Origin: Candidatus Thorarchaeota archaeon
GTDB lineage: Archaea; Asgardarchaeota; Thorarchaeia; Thorarchaeales; Thorarchaeaceae
Length of the DNA: 21,488 bases
Reading direction: 5' to 3'
NCBI GenBank assembly: GCA_016840965.1
Contig: JAEORI010000154.1
Coordinates: 1-21,488, forward strand
Shown here: positions 7,230 to 14,019 of the stretch, piece after piece
How positions within the stretch are numbered: position 1 is the stretch's first letter
How the letters are laid out: each line of letters opens with the position of its first letter
Notes under the pieces: generated by a model
What the model saw: the letters and a program-made list of their open reading frames with translations, nothing else
The model's database searches: none
Told to the model about the DNA's origin: nothing
Translations under genes and position numbers: made by a program

Positions 7230-7754
7230 ATGAGTTATGATGAACTACGAGAAACTGATCTATTCTCGTTCTTCAATTTCACAGAGAGTGGACGAAAACC
7301 CTTGATAGATGGGATGCAAGAGATTCATCTCAAACCTGGTGGTTTTCAAGAATTCATTGATGTGAAAATGAAGATCGATAGATTCCAGAAGGTCCACCAA
7401 GGAGTCTTGTATCTGGACAGAGCCTGGATTGGAGGTCCTATGACCGTGAGTCCTTTTGGTAAAGACCTAGCAAAGAGTTTCATCGATGCTGTTACTCCCG
7501 CGATAGACAAGAAGAAAGCAAGTAATATTGTATCCACAATCTGGAATCTACAAGGATCAAATGACATCTCAATTCCGCTAAAACCTTCCAGTCCAATAGA
7601 CTCAATTTCAGGACTACCAATTGAAAAGCTTGAGAATGTCTATCTTGGCATTGAAGATAAATTTGAGATGAAATTAGAGAATTCGTGCATATCAATCGAA
7701 AATGTGACCGATGTTGGACGTAAGCGTCTAAAGATCTCCATAGATACAATCTAG
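7230..7754 (+). CDS. unrecognised soluble protein
   Basis: I do not recognise this protein. From the preferred start it has 174 residues, with no signal peptide or TM helix, mixed alpha/beta composition and alternating hydrophobic stretches (GGFQEFIDVKMKIDRFQKVH; GVLYLDRAWIGGPMTVSPFG). The frame is open from a TTG at 7161, but a strong SD (GGGAGG, 7214-7219) precedes the ATG at 7230 by ten bases and a TTG at 7227 by seven, so a start near 7230 is more likely. The AT-rich stretch TTTAATTAAT at about 7198-7207 may be a TATA-like element. The stop codon TAG shares the tetranucleotide CTAG with the stop of the convergent lplB gene. Gene reality is supported by the SD and coding-like composition. 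Confidence 0.65.
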   Translation: MSYDELRETDLFSFFNFTESGRKPLIDGMQEIHLKPGGFQEFIDVKMKIDRFQKVHQGVLYLDRAWIGGPMTVSPFGKDLAKSFIDAVTPAIDKKKASNIVSTIWNLQGSNDISIPLKPSSPIDSISGLPIEKLENVYLGIEDKFEMKLENSCISIENVTDVGRKRLKISIDTI

Positions 7755-8038
7755 ACTCTGTGCTGGTTCCATGCCATCAATATTGTTTTTGCTATATCTG
7801 CTGCTGTCACTCCCACAAGTGTTGCATCAAATTCTTTCAAAGTCTGGGATATTCTTTCTTCAATTACACGCTCTTGAGCACCTATTCCAATTAATGATTC
7901 TTCAATTCTCAATATCGTTTCTTCAGGATGTAGAAAGAAATCCCCAAGTATCTTGACAACACCTATTCTGTCTGCAGAAGCCTGAAGTTTTATTTTCACA
8001 AGCTTACCTCCTGGAACCTTATAACTGGATTCTTGCAT
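7751..8038 (-). CDS. lplB: lipoate-protein ligase C-terminal domain protein
   Basis: The product has 95 residues. It matches the accessory domain of two-part archaeal lipoate ligases: SYKVPGGKLVKIKLQA, then GDFFLHPEETI, then a helix resembling 'LE..LIG', which is the Lip_prot_lig_C pattern. In Thermoplasma acidophilum the catalytic LplA needs this separate LplB subunit to activate lipoate. The lplA stop and an ATG overlap as TGATG at 8044. The second ATG, at 8038, has GGTGA five bases upstream and is preferred, though both starts are possible. It is the last gene of the lipoylation cluster. Its stop overlaps the stop of the convergent gene ending at 7754. Confidence 0.85.
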   Translation of the reverse strand: MQESSYKVPGGKLVKIKLQASADRIGVVKILGDFFLHPEETILRIEESLIGIGAQERVIEERISQTLKEFDATLVGVTAADIAKTILMAWNQHRV

Positions 8039-8043
8039 ATTCA

Positions 8044-8811
8044 TCACCTTGAGAAATTCCATTCGTAAGTTGTATACTTCTCCCGAACGAGTTTCGTCAT
8101 AGTCCTTAATTCTGCATCACTGAGTCTACCAGAGGTCAAATCGATTTTCAAAGCATCAGAGAATCCTAATTTGAGTGCATTCTGCAACTCACCGATGGAA
8201 ACATCCCTACCAAGAATATCTCTTATTGATGTGACTCGATCCTTCACATCAGCAATCATTTTGTCTGAGATTTTCTCCTGTGGAACTTTTAGGATTGAAA
8301 ACATAAGATTGACATCAAGATCAAGCAGGATCGTTCCATGTTGTAGGGTACAGCTATGGCGTCGTGTCATCGCATTTCCAGAGATTTTCTTACCGCCAGC
8401 ATTGACATCATTGATTGGTTTAAATTCACTTTCAATTCCTAGATTTTGTAAAGCTCTGATTATTCCGCTACAAAGGAGATGATATGATTCCAAGATATCT
8501 GCTGGAGCCAATCTATGTCCTTTTGGCAAAATAATGCTGTAGGTCACTTCTCCCTCGAAATCATGATATACTGCTCCACCGCCAGTTATTCGTCGAATGA
8601 AATCGATACCTTGTGATTTACAGAAATCAACATCTACTTCATCCGTCATGCCTTGAAATGTTCCAATCGAAACAGCTGATGGACTCCACCGATATAGCCT
8701 AAGTGTTGGAGGGGCAGTACCATCTTTCATAGCTAGCATTATAGCTTCATCAATAGCCATGTTCTCAAATGCAGTGTGTATCTCTAAGTCAATGAACCGA
8801 ATCTGTTCCAT
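8044..8811 (-). CDS. lplA: lipoate-protein ligase A, catalytic subunit
   Basis: The product has 255 residues and the BPL/LplA ligase fold. Residues 73-84 (RRITGGGAVYHD) form the conserved lipoyl-AMP loop, followed by GEVTYSI. Residues 140-147 (GKKISGNA) carry the family's catalytic lysine (141 or 142), and LQHGTILLDLD matches the following strand. The enzyme activates lipoate or octanoate with ATP and transfers it to a lysine on GcvH or the E2 subunits of 2-oxoacid dehydrogenases. The C-terminal domain of bacterial LplA is missing and is encoded separately just downstream, the archaeal arrangement. The ATG at 8811 directly follows the TGA of the radical SAM gene (no gap), indicating translational coupling. 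An octanoyltransferase role cannot be excluded from sequence. Confidence 0.93.
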   Translation of the reverse strand: MEQIRFIDLEIHTAFENMAIDEAIMLAMKDGTAPPTLRLYRWSPSAVSIGTFQGMTDEVDVDFCKSQGIDFIRRITGGGAVYHDFEGEVTYSIILPKGHRLAPADILESYHLLCSGIIRALQNLGIESEFKPINDVNAGGKKISGNAMTRRHSCTLQHGTILLDLDVNLMFSILKVPQEKISDKMIADVKDRVTSIRDILGRDVSIGELQNALKLGFSDALKIDLTSGRLSDAELRTMTKLVREKYTTYEWNFSR

Positions 8812-9798
8812 TCATGCCACCAAATTTGTTTGTTCGATTGCCTTCAGCAACTCCTCTTCGTTTAGACGTCGTGGATAGTTATACATTGGACCACGAGGTC
8901 TCTCATTATAGAATGGTCGGTTGCAACCTATACAGCCTGTCACTTGGAATGCCTCTCCAGATGATAAGGCTTCTCGAATTGTTTCGCTACTGATATCAAT
9001 AGAAATACTGCCATCTGCATTTTCATTTATTTGTTCAGATTCTAGGAGTCCTAGAGAAATCAAATGTCGGACTACCTGAATTCTTCGGTACGATGAGAGG
9101 TTTGGCGGGGATTTGTTTTCAAGTGAAGTACCCTTGATGTTTGTAAAAGCAAATAATCCAACACTAATTCCGGCCTTGTACATTTCAATAATGAAATCTG
9201 CTGCCTCTTTTTCTGTTTCTCCTAAACCAACAATAAGATGGGTTGTAACATTTCCTTTGCCAAATATCTGCATTGCATTCTCAAGTCCGAGACGATGCGA
9301 TTTCCATCTGTAGACAACTCCGCGATGCATTCCTTTGATTTCTTCAAATAATTCCTGTGTACCTGCATCAAGTGCGATACCAATGCTTGAAACTCCAGCT
9401 TCCTTCAATCTAAACATATCCTCTTTGGGTACTGGATGAATTGCTACAGAAATTGGGATCTTGGTGATTTTTCTTAATTCAGAAACAATCTCTATAACAT
9501 CATGGACAACATTAGGATAGCAAATTGTTTGTATGCAAATCCTTCTGAATAGTCTTGATGTCGGCCATCTCTGGATTACCATGCTGAAATTATAATCTGG
9601 CCAAGAAATACGTGATAGTCGGTTTGATGCAGAAGTACTTTCTTGAGCTTGTGGACAAAAAGCACAGTTCGCTTCACATCCTTCTACGTGATAGGTCATT
9701 AGAAATGCGGTTGTAAAGTTTGGATCTTTATCTCCTGATTCAATTCCAATCTGGATTGCTGTGCCTAATGATAAGCGAACTCTCTCAATCAAATTCAT
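8812..9798 (-). CDS. radical SAM protein, LipS1/LipS2-like lipoyl synthase component
   Basis: The product has 328 residues. The radical SAM motif CEANCAFC (Cys41, 45, 48; Cx3Cx2C) binds the [4Fe-4S] cluster that cleaves SAM. The middle is a partial TIM barrel with HLIVGLGETEKEA as the SAM-binding strand. A C-terminal pair, CIGC (289 and 292), in the context GCNRPFYNERPRG suggests ligands for an auxiliary Fe-S cluster. This resembles the biotin-synthase-related proteins shown in Thermococcus kodakarensis to act as a two-protein lipoyl synthase (LipS1/LipS2). Direct adjacency to lplA and lplB supports sulfur insertion into octanoyl groups. I cannot tell which of the two subunits this is, so no symbol is given. 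The ATG at 9798 is used; the preceding TTG has no better SD. No partner gene is seen in this window. Confidence 0.82.
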   Translation of the reverse strand: MNLIERVRLSLGTAIQIGIESGDKDPNFTTAFLMTYHVEGCEANCAFCPQAQESTSASNRLSRISWPDYNFSMVIQRWPTSRLFRRICIQTICYPNVVHDVIEIVSELRKITKIPISVAIHPVPKEDMFRLKEAGVSSIGIALDAGTQELFEEIKGMHRGVVYRWKSHRLGLENAMQIFGKGNVTTHLIVGLGETEKEAADFIIEMYKAGISVGLFAFTNIKGTSLENKSPPNLSSYRRIQVVRHLISLGLLESEQINENADGSISIDISSETIREALSSGEAFQVTGCIGCNRPFYNERPRGPMYNYPRRLNEEELLKAIEQTNLVA

Positions 9799-9816
9799 CA
9801 ACTTCTATTCGCCCAA

Positions 9817-10785
9817 CTATGCTTTAACCATGTTGTTATTGTTCGTTATTCGAAGCTCGCAAGAGTCTCCTTCGTGAAAGAGACCTTTGAACTGACCGTA
9901 TGTTTTCGGAATCAAAATTAGCTGCGGTGTTTTCTTTCGGGTATAGTGCTTAGTATAAATGAAGCACGAAATTCCTCGTAGCTCAATTTGATCTAAGAAT
10001 GCGGCTATTGGTGGTCCACGCCTAAAAAGAGAAGCACCAGATTTGTTGCACCTCACAGTACCTACAGAAGAATCTCGTAGATGAACTTGTGAGCCAACTC
10101 TAATACTAGCAGTACCAATTACTCCACCAATCTTGTAGTGTGAGAGACCTCCATCGAGAATTCCTGTAATCTGTTTGTTCTCATTTGTTGCAGAGAGTCC
10201 TATCAAGTCACCAATTGAGGTATGTCCAAGATTTTCAGCATATCCGATTACATGGTCATTGCTGACTGAATTCACTAAAAATTCGATTGTGTCATTAGAA
10301 GATTGAATAGCTCTTGATTCAAACTTATATTCCAATTCAAGTGGATAGGATTTGCTTGAGCGCGTGAAAGACTTCAAAGGCATGATTTCAACATGATAAT
10401 GGGGTCCAGTCCAATAGTTAAAGAAGCGAGAGCGAATTGTTTTTCCAATGCAATCACCCACATTGACTGATTCTCCTTCAGACACATTTGTTTCGCAGTG
10501 CATTACACGTACAATATCAGCTTGGGATTCTTCAGGAAGAATGCCAATCCCGTAGTCAAAATCGTTTGTAGGAAACTTCTTTGGTTGACCCATTTTCATT
10601 TTCTTAATTTTTACTATTTTGCCTGAAACCGGAGTCAGTACTTCTCCATTCCATTCTTGATGACGAGGATAGATATCTATTGCAGAACCCATATCATGGC
10701 CAATGTATGGACTATTGAAATATGAAAAATAGGCATCGTCCGGAGCATGTAAATCAATTCCCATTGCAGATCCAACAACGCGCAT
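9817..10785 (-). CDS. M23/LytM-fold protein at the head of the lipoylation cluster
   Basis: The product has 322 residues and no signal peptide or TM segment, so it is probably cytoplasmic. Residues 28-135 follow the M23 (lysostaphin-like) layout: GHDMGSAIDIYP (His30, Asp37), VLTPVSGKIVKI, VRVMHCET (His96), GESVNVGDCIGKTI and GPHYHVEI (His129, His131). These are the metal-site and lipoyl-like barrel elements of the family, with a slightly stretched first motif (H-x6-D instead of H-x3-D). A beta-rich C-terminal domain of about 150 residues is unrecognised. Archaea lack murein, so the usual peptidoglycan substrate is unlikely. The ATG at 10785 has GAGGT about seven bases upstream. The stop is 18 bases before the LipS-like gene, so co-transcription with lipoylation genes is likely. 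A role in lipoyl-protein maturation is inference. Confidence 0.7.
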   Translation of the reverse strand: MRVVGSAMGIDLHAPDDAYFSYFNSPYIGHDMGSAIDIYPRHQEWNGEVLTPVSGKIVKIKKMKMGQPKKFPTNDFDYGIGILPEESQADIVRVMHCETNVSEGESVNVGDCIGKTIRSRFFNYWTGPHYHVEIMPLKSFTRSSKSYPLELEYKFESRAIQSSNDTIEFLVNSVSNDHVIGYAENLGHTSIGDLIGLSATNENKQITGILDGGLSHYKIGGVIGTASIRVGSQVHLRDSSVGTVRCNKSGASLFRRGPPIAAFLDQIELRGISCFIYTKHYTRKKTPQLILIPKTYGQFKGLFHEGDSCELRITNNNNMVKA

Positions 10786-10842
10786 CAAGTTGACCTCAGG
10801 AACGTTTCAACATGCTCCAATATGCTAATGTTACACTATCTC

Positions 10843-12213
10843 CTATGCTTCTTTAGCTGCAGCATAGATTGGCACAAGCTTTTCCTTCCAAGCGGGTAGA
10901 CCTTTTGGAGAGGAAGGATATTCCCTGTACACTCTTCGAATATCGTTCATGAGACCTGCAACCTTTGATACACGAAGCAACAGGGGTATTTTACCAAAGC
11001 CTGCAACAAGACGCTTGAACTTCTCTCCAGCTCCAAACTTTACTTCTCCGGTCATGGAGGTATCAAGAAGGTCACTGGCTTTGATGACTTGTTTTCTGAA
11101 AGCGAAGTCAATGTCTTCATTTGTGATGTTCAGTAAGAACCATCTAAAGACATCAAGTGCAGCCTGCTTTGACCCATAGCTCTTATGATAACGTGGATTA
11201 TAATCCCAGAGAGACTCAATTGAGGTATCGTTCTTTTCAAGTGCTTCAGAAGCGACTATTCCCGCATGAGCTCCGCCAAGAAGTGATGAGCCAATCCCTC
11301 CTCCATGAATTGGATTTACTTGACAGGCGGCATCACCCACTAGCATGAAGTTGTCATCAACCATCGTGTCAATTGGCCTTCGGATTGGAGCTACACCACC
11401 ACTGCTGTCTAATACCTTGAGCTCTCCCCAGGTGTCCATCCAGACTCTCTTCACAAAGTCATATTGGATGTCTTTTGGATTTCGGTGGCCTTCAATTGTC
11501 ATTACGCCATTTCCAACATTGACTCGATTCTTGCCTTGAGGAAAGACCCAAGTGTAACCCCCAAGAGTTTCCTCTTGATTCCAGAAGATTTCCAGTATGT
11601 CTGGAGTTTCGAAATCGAATTCAGGGGTTTCATAGATATCTCGCCAAGCAACCATTCTGTCCTCAGCGGCAATGTTGCGTTCTATTGGTGAGTTTTCTGG
11701 GAGTTGCATTCTGAGCATTCCAGGTGCACCAGTAGCATCTACAACAATACGACTCGTGATCTCCCTTTCTGAACCTCCATCCTCTGATAGTTTTATACCC
11801 GCAACCTTTCCGCCATCAAAAACTAATTTCTTAACACGAGTTGAAGCCAATACTTCTGCTCCAGCACTCTCCGCGAGACCAACGAACCATTGACCCATTT
11901 TGAGTCTATTGAAAGACATACCTGTAGTTGTTGGTCCTTGCATTCTCAATCTATGTTCTCTGTCTGGAGAAATGAGGTCAATACCATTTACATCATACTC
12001 AACTATCCCAGTAGGTAACTGTGGGATACCGACCAGTTCTCTTAGCTCAATAATATGGTGAGAACCTAGCGCATCCCCACAAGTCTTGTTGCCAATATTG
12101 TCTCTTTCCTTTCTGTCTATGAGAAGCACTGAATGACCTCTCTTGGCAAGTGTGTACGCAGTGGTCGCACCTCCGGTTCCAGCACCTGCAACAATTACAT
12201 CGTAATCAGCCAT
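10843..12213 (-). CDS. geranylgeranyl reductase family flavoprotein
   Basis: The product has 456 residues. It opens with an FAD-binding dinucleotide fold, YDVIVAGAGTGGATTAYTLA, ending at the acidic residue of LLIDRK. Residues 43-50 (KTCGDALG) contain the conserved redox-active-type cysteine (Cys45) of archaeal geranylgeranyl reductases. YTWVFP at 220-225 is the YxWxFP substrate-site motif, followed by NVGNG, and LVGDAACQVNPIHGGGIG (291-308) is the second FAD motif. The family saturates the geranylgeranyl chains of archaeal membrane lipids, acting at the membrane face. Relatives also reduce other prenyl chains, so the exact substrate is inferred. It starts three bases after the stop of the TrmB gene. 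Its SD (AAGGTGTGA) overlaps that stop, so translation of the two is probably coupled. Confidence 0.92.
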   Translation of the reverse strand: MADYDVIVAGAGTGGATTAYTLAKRGHSVLLIDRKERDNIGNKTCGDALGSHHIIELRELVGIPQLPTGIVEYDVNGIDLISPDREHRLRMQGPTTTGMSFNRLKMGQWFVGLAESAGAEVLASTRVKKLVFDGGKVAGIKLSEDGGSEREITSRIVVDATGAPGMLRMQLPENSPIERNIAAEDRMVAWRDIYETPEFDFETPDILEIFWNQEETLGGYTWVFPQGKNRVNVGNGVMTIEGHRNPKDIQYDFVKRVWMDTWGELKVLDSSGGVAPIRRPIDTMVDDNFMLVGDAACQVNPIHGGGIGSSLLGGAHAGIVASEALEKNDTSIESLWDYNPRYHKSYGSKQAALDVFRWFLLNITNEDIDFAFRKQVIKASDLLDTSMTGEVKFGAGEKFKRLVAGFGKIPLLLRVSKVAGLMNDIRRVYREYPSSPKGLPAWKEKLVPIYAAAKEA

Positions 12214-12216
12214 GAA

Positions 12217-12951
12217 TCACACCTTTTTTGAAATTTGCCAAGTCTGTTCAAGAAAGCCTTCGAGTTGCATCGATATCAAAGGATTGTCTGTCCAACCACA
12301 CAATCCTTGGTCTGGCATTGAAATCAGTGCTTCCTCTGAGTCAATCACTATGTCGATTGCTAGTGAATCTTCCTTAATACGCTGTTGGAAATGCGGAATT
12401 TTGGTTTCACTTGTTGTTCCTAGGATTGAACGAATTTTCACACCACGCCCTGTAGCTTCTTCTAGTGCTATGATAAAACCTTCACCCAAATCCTCAAGTG
12501 ATGGTGCTACAAGAAGAATGCTTTGCTGAGCTCTTGAAATCATTGAGAGCATTTTTGACTTGACCTCACTTTTCCCACGAATTGTGTAAATGAGGGCAGG
12601 TACAGTGTTTGTAGTAACTCTCGACTCTTGGAGCTTTGAGAGATCCTCAAACGACTGCTGCAGTTTCGCTGTTCGAGTCTCTTTTAGGTGCGACAGTGGA
12701 GCAAATTGGTATACCTTTGGACGACCTTCATGTTGAACAACTAGTCCCTTTCCAACCAGGGCATCAAGTATTGAGTATAGATTAGCATGATGAATTCCTG
12801 TTTCATCAGAGATGTCAGAAACGGTTGCAGAATCCATTGCGTTTAGAGCTAGGATTACAGCAGTTTCATGAACTCCAAAGCCAATCTCTCTCAGAGTACT
12901 TGCAGCACGAGTACTAATCTCGTCATTAATTTTCGAACTCGATAAGCTCAT
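12217..12951 (-). CDS. TrmB-family transcriptional regulator
   Basis: The product has 244 residues. The N-terminal winged helix (about 15-85) reads TLREIGFGVHETAVILALNA, then SDISDETGIHHANLYSILDA and LVGKGLVVQHEGRPKVYQF, the standard TrmB DNA-binding domain. The C-terminal half (IYTIRGKSEVKSKMLSMISR and AQQSILLVAPSLEDL) is the PLD-like regulatory domain of the family, which binds small ligands, often sugars. It sits directly before geranylgeranyl reductase with coupled translation, so it probably controls that gene and itself. A near-perfect 15-bp dyad lies 25-39 bases upstream over a TATA-like sequence, in a good position for autoregulation. It follows the agmatinase-family gene by 38 bases on the same strand. 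Confidence 0.9.
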   Translation of the reverse strand: MSLSSSKINDEISTRAASTLREIGFGVHETAVILALNAMDSATVSDISDETGIHHANLYSILDALVGKGLVVQHEGRPKVYQFAPLSHLKETRTAKLQQSFEDLSKLQESRVTTNTVPALIYTIRGKSEVKSKMLSMISRAQQSILLVAPSLEDLGEGFIIALEEATGRGVKIRSILGTTSETKIPHFQQRIKEDSLAIDIVIDSEEALISMPDQGLCGWTDNPLISMQLEGFLEQTWQISKKV

Positions 12952-12975
12952 TTTCGTCTAAAATTATGTGTAATT

Positions 12976-12990
12976 ACTACTTAAAATAGT
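12976..12990. promoter_or_regulatory. near-perfect 15-bp dyad over the TrmB promoter
   Basis: ACTACTTAAAATAGT pairs at six of seven positions around a central A. On the minus strand it contains ATTTTAAG, a TATA-like element about 30 bases before the TrmB start at 12951. It abuts the agmatinase stop. It loosely resembles the TACT-N-AGTA architecture known for some TrmB sites. Operator function is inference. Confidence 0.45.
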
Positions 12991-13913
12991 TATGGCTTAG
13001 CAAAACCTGTTAGGATTTCTTTAACAATATCTCGAGCAGCTAATGCGGTGATACCTGTATGATCTAGCATAGGGTTCAGCTCAACAACATCAGCATAACG
13101 AACCTTACCAGTTTCAAAACTAGTTATTAGAAGTTCCACCAAATCTACCATTGTAAGTCCACCGGACTCCGGATGACTCACTCCAGGTGCAATCTGAGGT
13201 GCTAGCACATCAATATCGACTGATACATAGAGATAGTCGACTCTTTTTCCAATCTCCTTTACACGTTTCTTAAACTGGTCTTTGGACAAAATTGGAGCCT
13301 TGCTCCCAGTTATTTCTTCTCTCTGTTCTGGAAGGGCTGACCGGAGATCATAAGCGGCAATGTCTTCAATAGACACTAAGTTCCCATCAACGATCCTTCT
13401 TACGCCTGTGGAGTGAGAAAAATGATATCCGCCCATATCTTGGTATAGGTCCGCGTGTGCGTCAAAATGAATTAAGCCATATTTACCAGGACGACCTCTT
13501 TTGAGACCCTTTACTATTGGATAAGTTATGAAATGATCTCCGCCCAGAAAAAGAAGGTAACTCTCTTTGGGAGAAAGTTTAGCACATGCTTCGGAGATGT
13601 CAACTGCTGCTGCCTCTGGAAGTCTTAACATCACTTCTAAATCGCCCACATCTTCTAACGTGATTTTTTTTGTCAGCGGTTCATCAATTACATCCCTTCT
13701 CCCAAGAGTTAGCGGATAGCTATGAGATCTTTCACTATCTGTAGCTTGACGTATTGAATCAGGACCAAATCGGGGACCAGGCATATAGCTTGAAGTCAAA
13801 TCATAGGGGATTCCAACAATGCCGACATCGGGGTCTCCTGATTCTGGGGCAGGAATACCAAAAAAAGTTCTAGGTAATCTGAGATACCCGTTTAGTTCAT
13901 CTTTGAGGGGCAT
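12990..13913 (-). CDS. speB: agmatinase/arginase-family ureohydrolase
   Basis: The product has 307 residues, the usual agmatinase length. The manganese-site motifs are complete: GGDH (124-127), FDAHADLY (Asp151, His153, Asp155) and SVDIDV (Asp233, Asp235). The FSHSTGVRR segment (His167) and VVELNP (Glu279) match agmatinase substrate positions, and DHTGITALAARDIVKEIL is the typical ending. Agmatinase cleaves agmatine to putrescine and urea, the archaeal route to polyamines, but related guanidino-hydrolases share these motifs. One oddity is that the segment after SVDIDV reads LAP where the family usually has LDP. The gene has no divergent partner. The TrmB gene follows 38 bases downstream and a hairpin terminator region lies upstream. 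The speB symbol is by family, not by proven substrate. Confidence 0.88.
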   Translation of the reverse strand: MPLKDELNGYLRLPRTFFGIPAPESGDPDVGIVGIPYDLTSSYMPGPRFGPDSIRQATDSERSHSYPLTLGRRDVIDEPLTKKITLEDVGDLEVMLRLPEAAAVDISEACAKLSPKESYLLFLGGDHFITYPIVKGLKRGRPGKYGLIHFDAHADLYQDMGGYHFSHSTGVRRIVDGNLVSIEDIAAYDLRSALPEQREEITGSKAPILSKDQFKKRVKEIGKRVDYLYVSVDIDVLAPQIAPGVSHPESGGLTMVDLVELLITSFETGKVRYADVVELNPMLDHTGITALAARDIVKEILTGFAKP

Positions 13914-13974
13914 AATCTCTCTTAACCGGCATTACAAAATAAACATGCTGAATAATAATGAAAAAGAAAGAGGT

Positions 13975-14011
13975 GTGAATCCCTGAGAATCTTGATGTTC
14001 TCAGGGTTCAC
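13975..14011 (-). terminator. hairpin terminator with T-rich tail downstream of the surface-protein gene
   Basis: CCCTGAGAA (13981-13989) pairs perfectly with TTCTCAGGG (13998-14006) around an eight-base loop. The stem extends by GTGAA/TTCAC (13975-13979 and 14007-14011) with one bulged T at 13980, giving 14 pairs. On the minus strand it begins nine bases after the surface-protein stop codon and is followed by CCTCTTTCTTTTTCATT, a U-rich tail. TTCAC can instead pair with GTGAA at 14015-14019, forming an alternative small hairpin. Confidence 0.75.
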
Positions 14012-14019
14012 TCAGTGAA

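Noticed and set aside
10598..10610. MKM in the M23-like protein, resembling the biotin-carrier AMKM motif.
   Set aside because: It follows the TPVSGKI strand, not the hairpin turn of a biotinyl domain, and the M23 motifs explain the region better.
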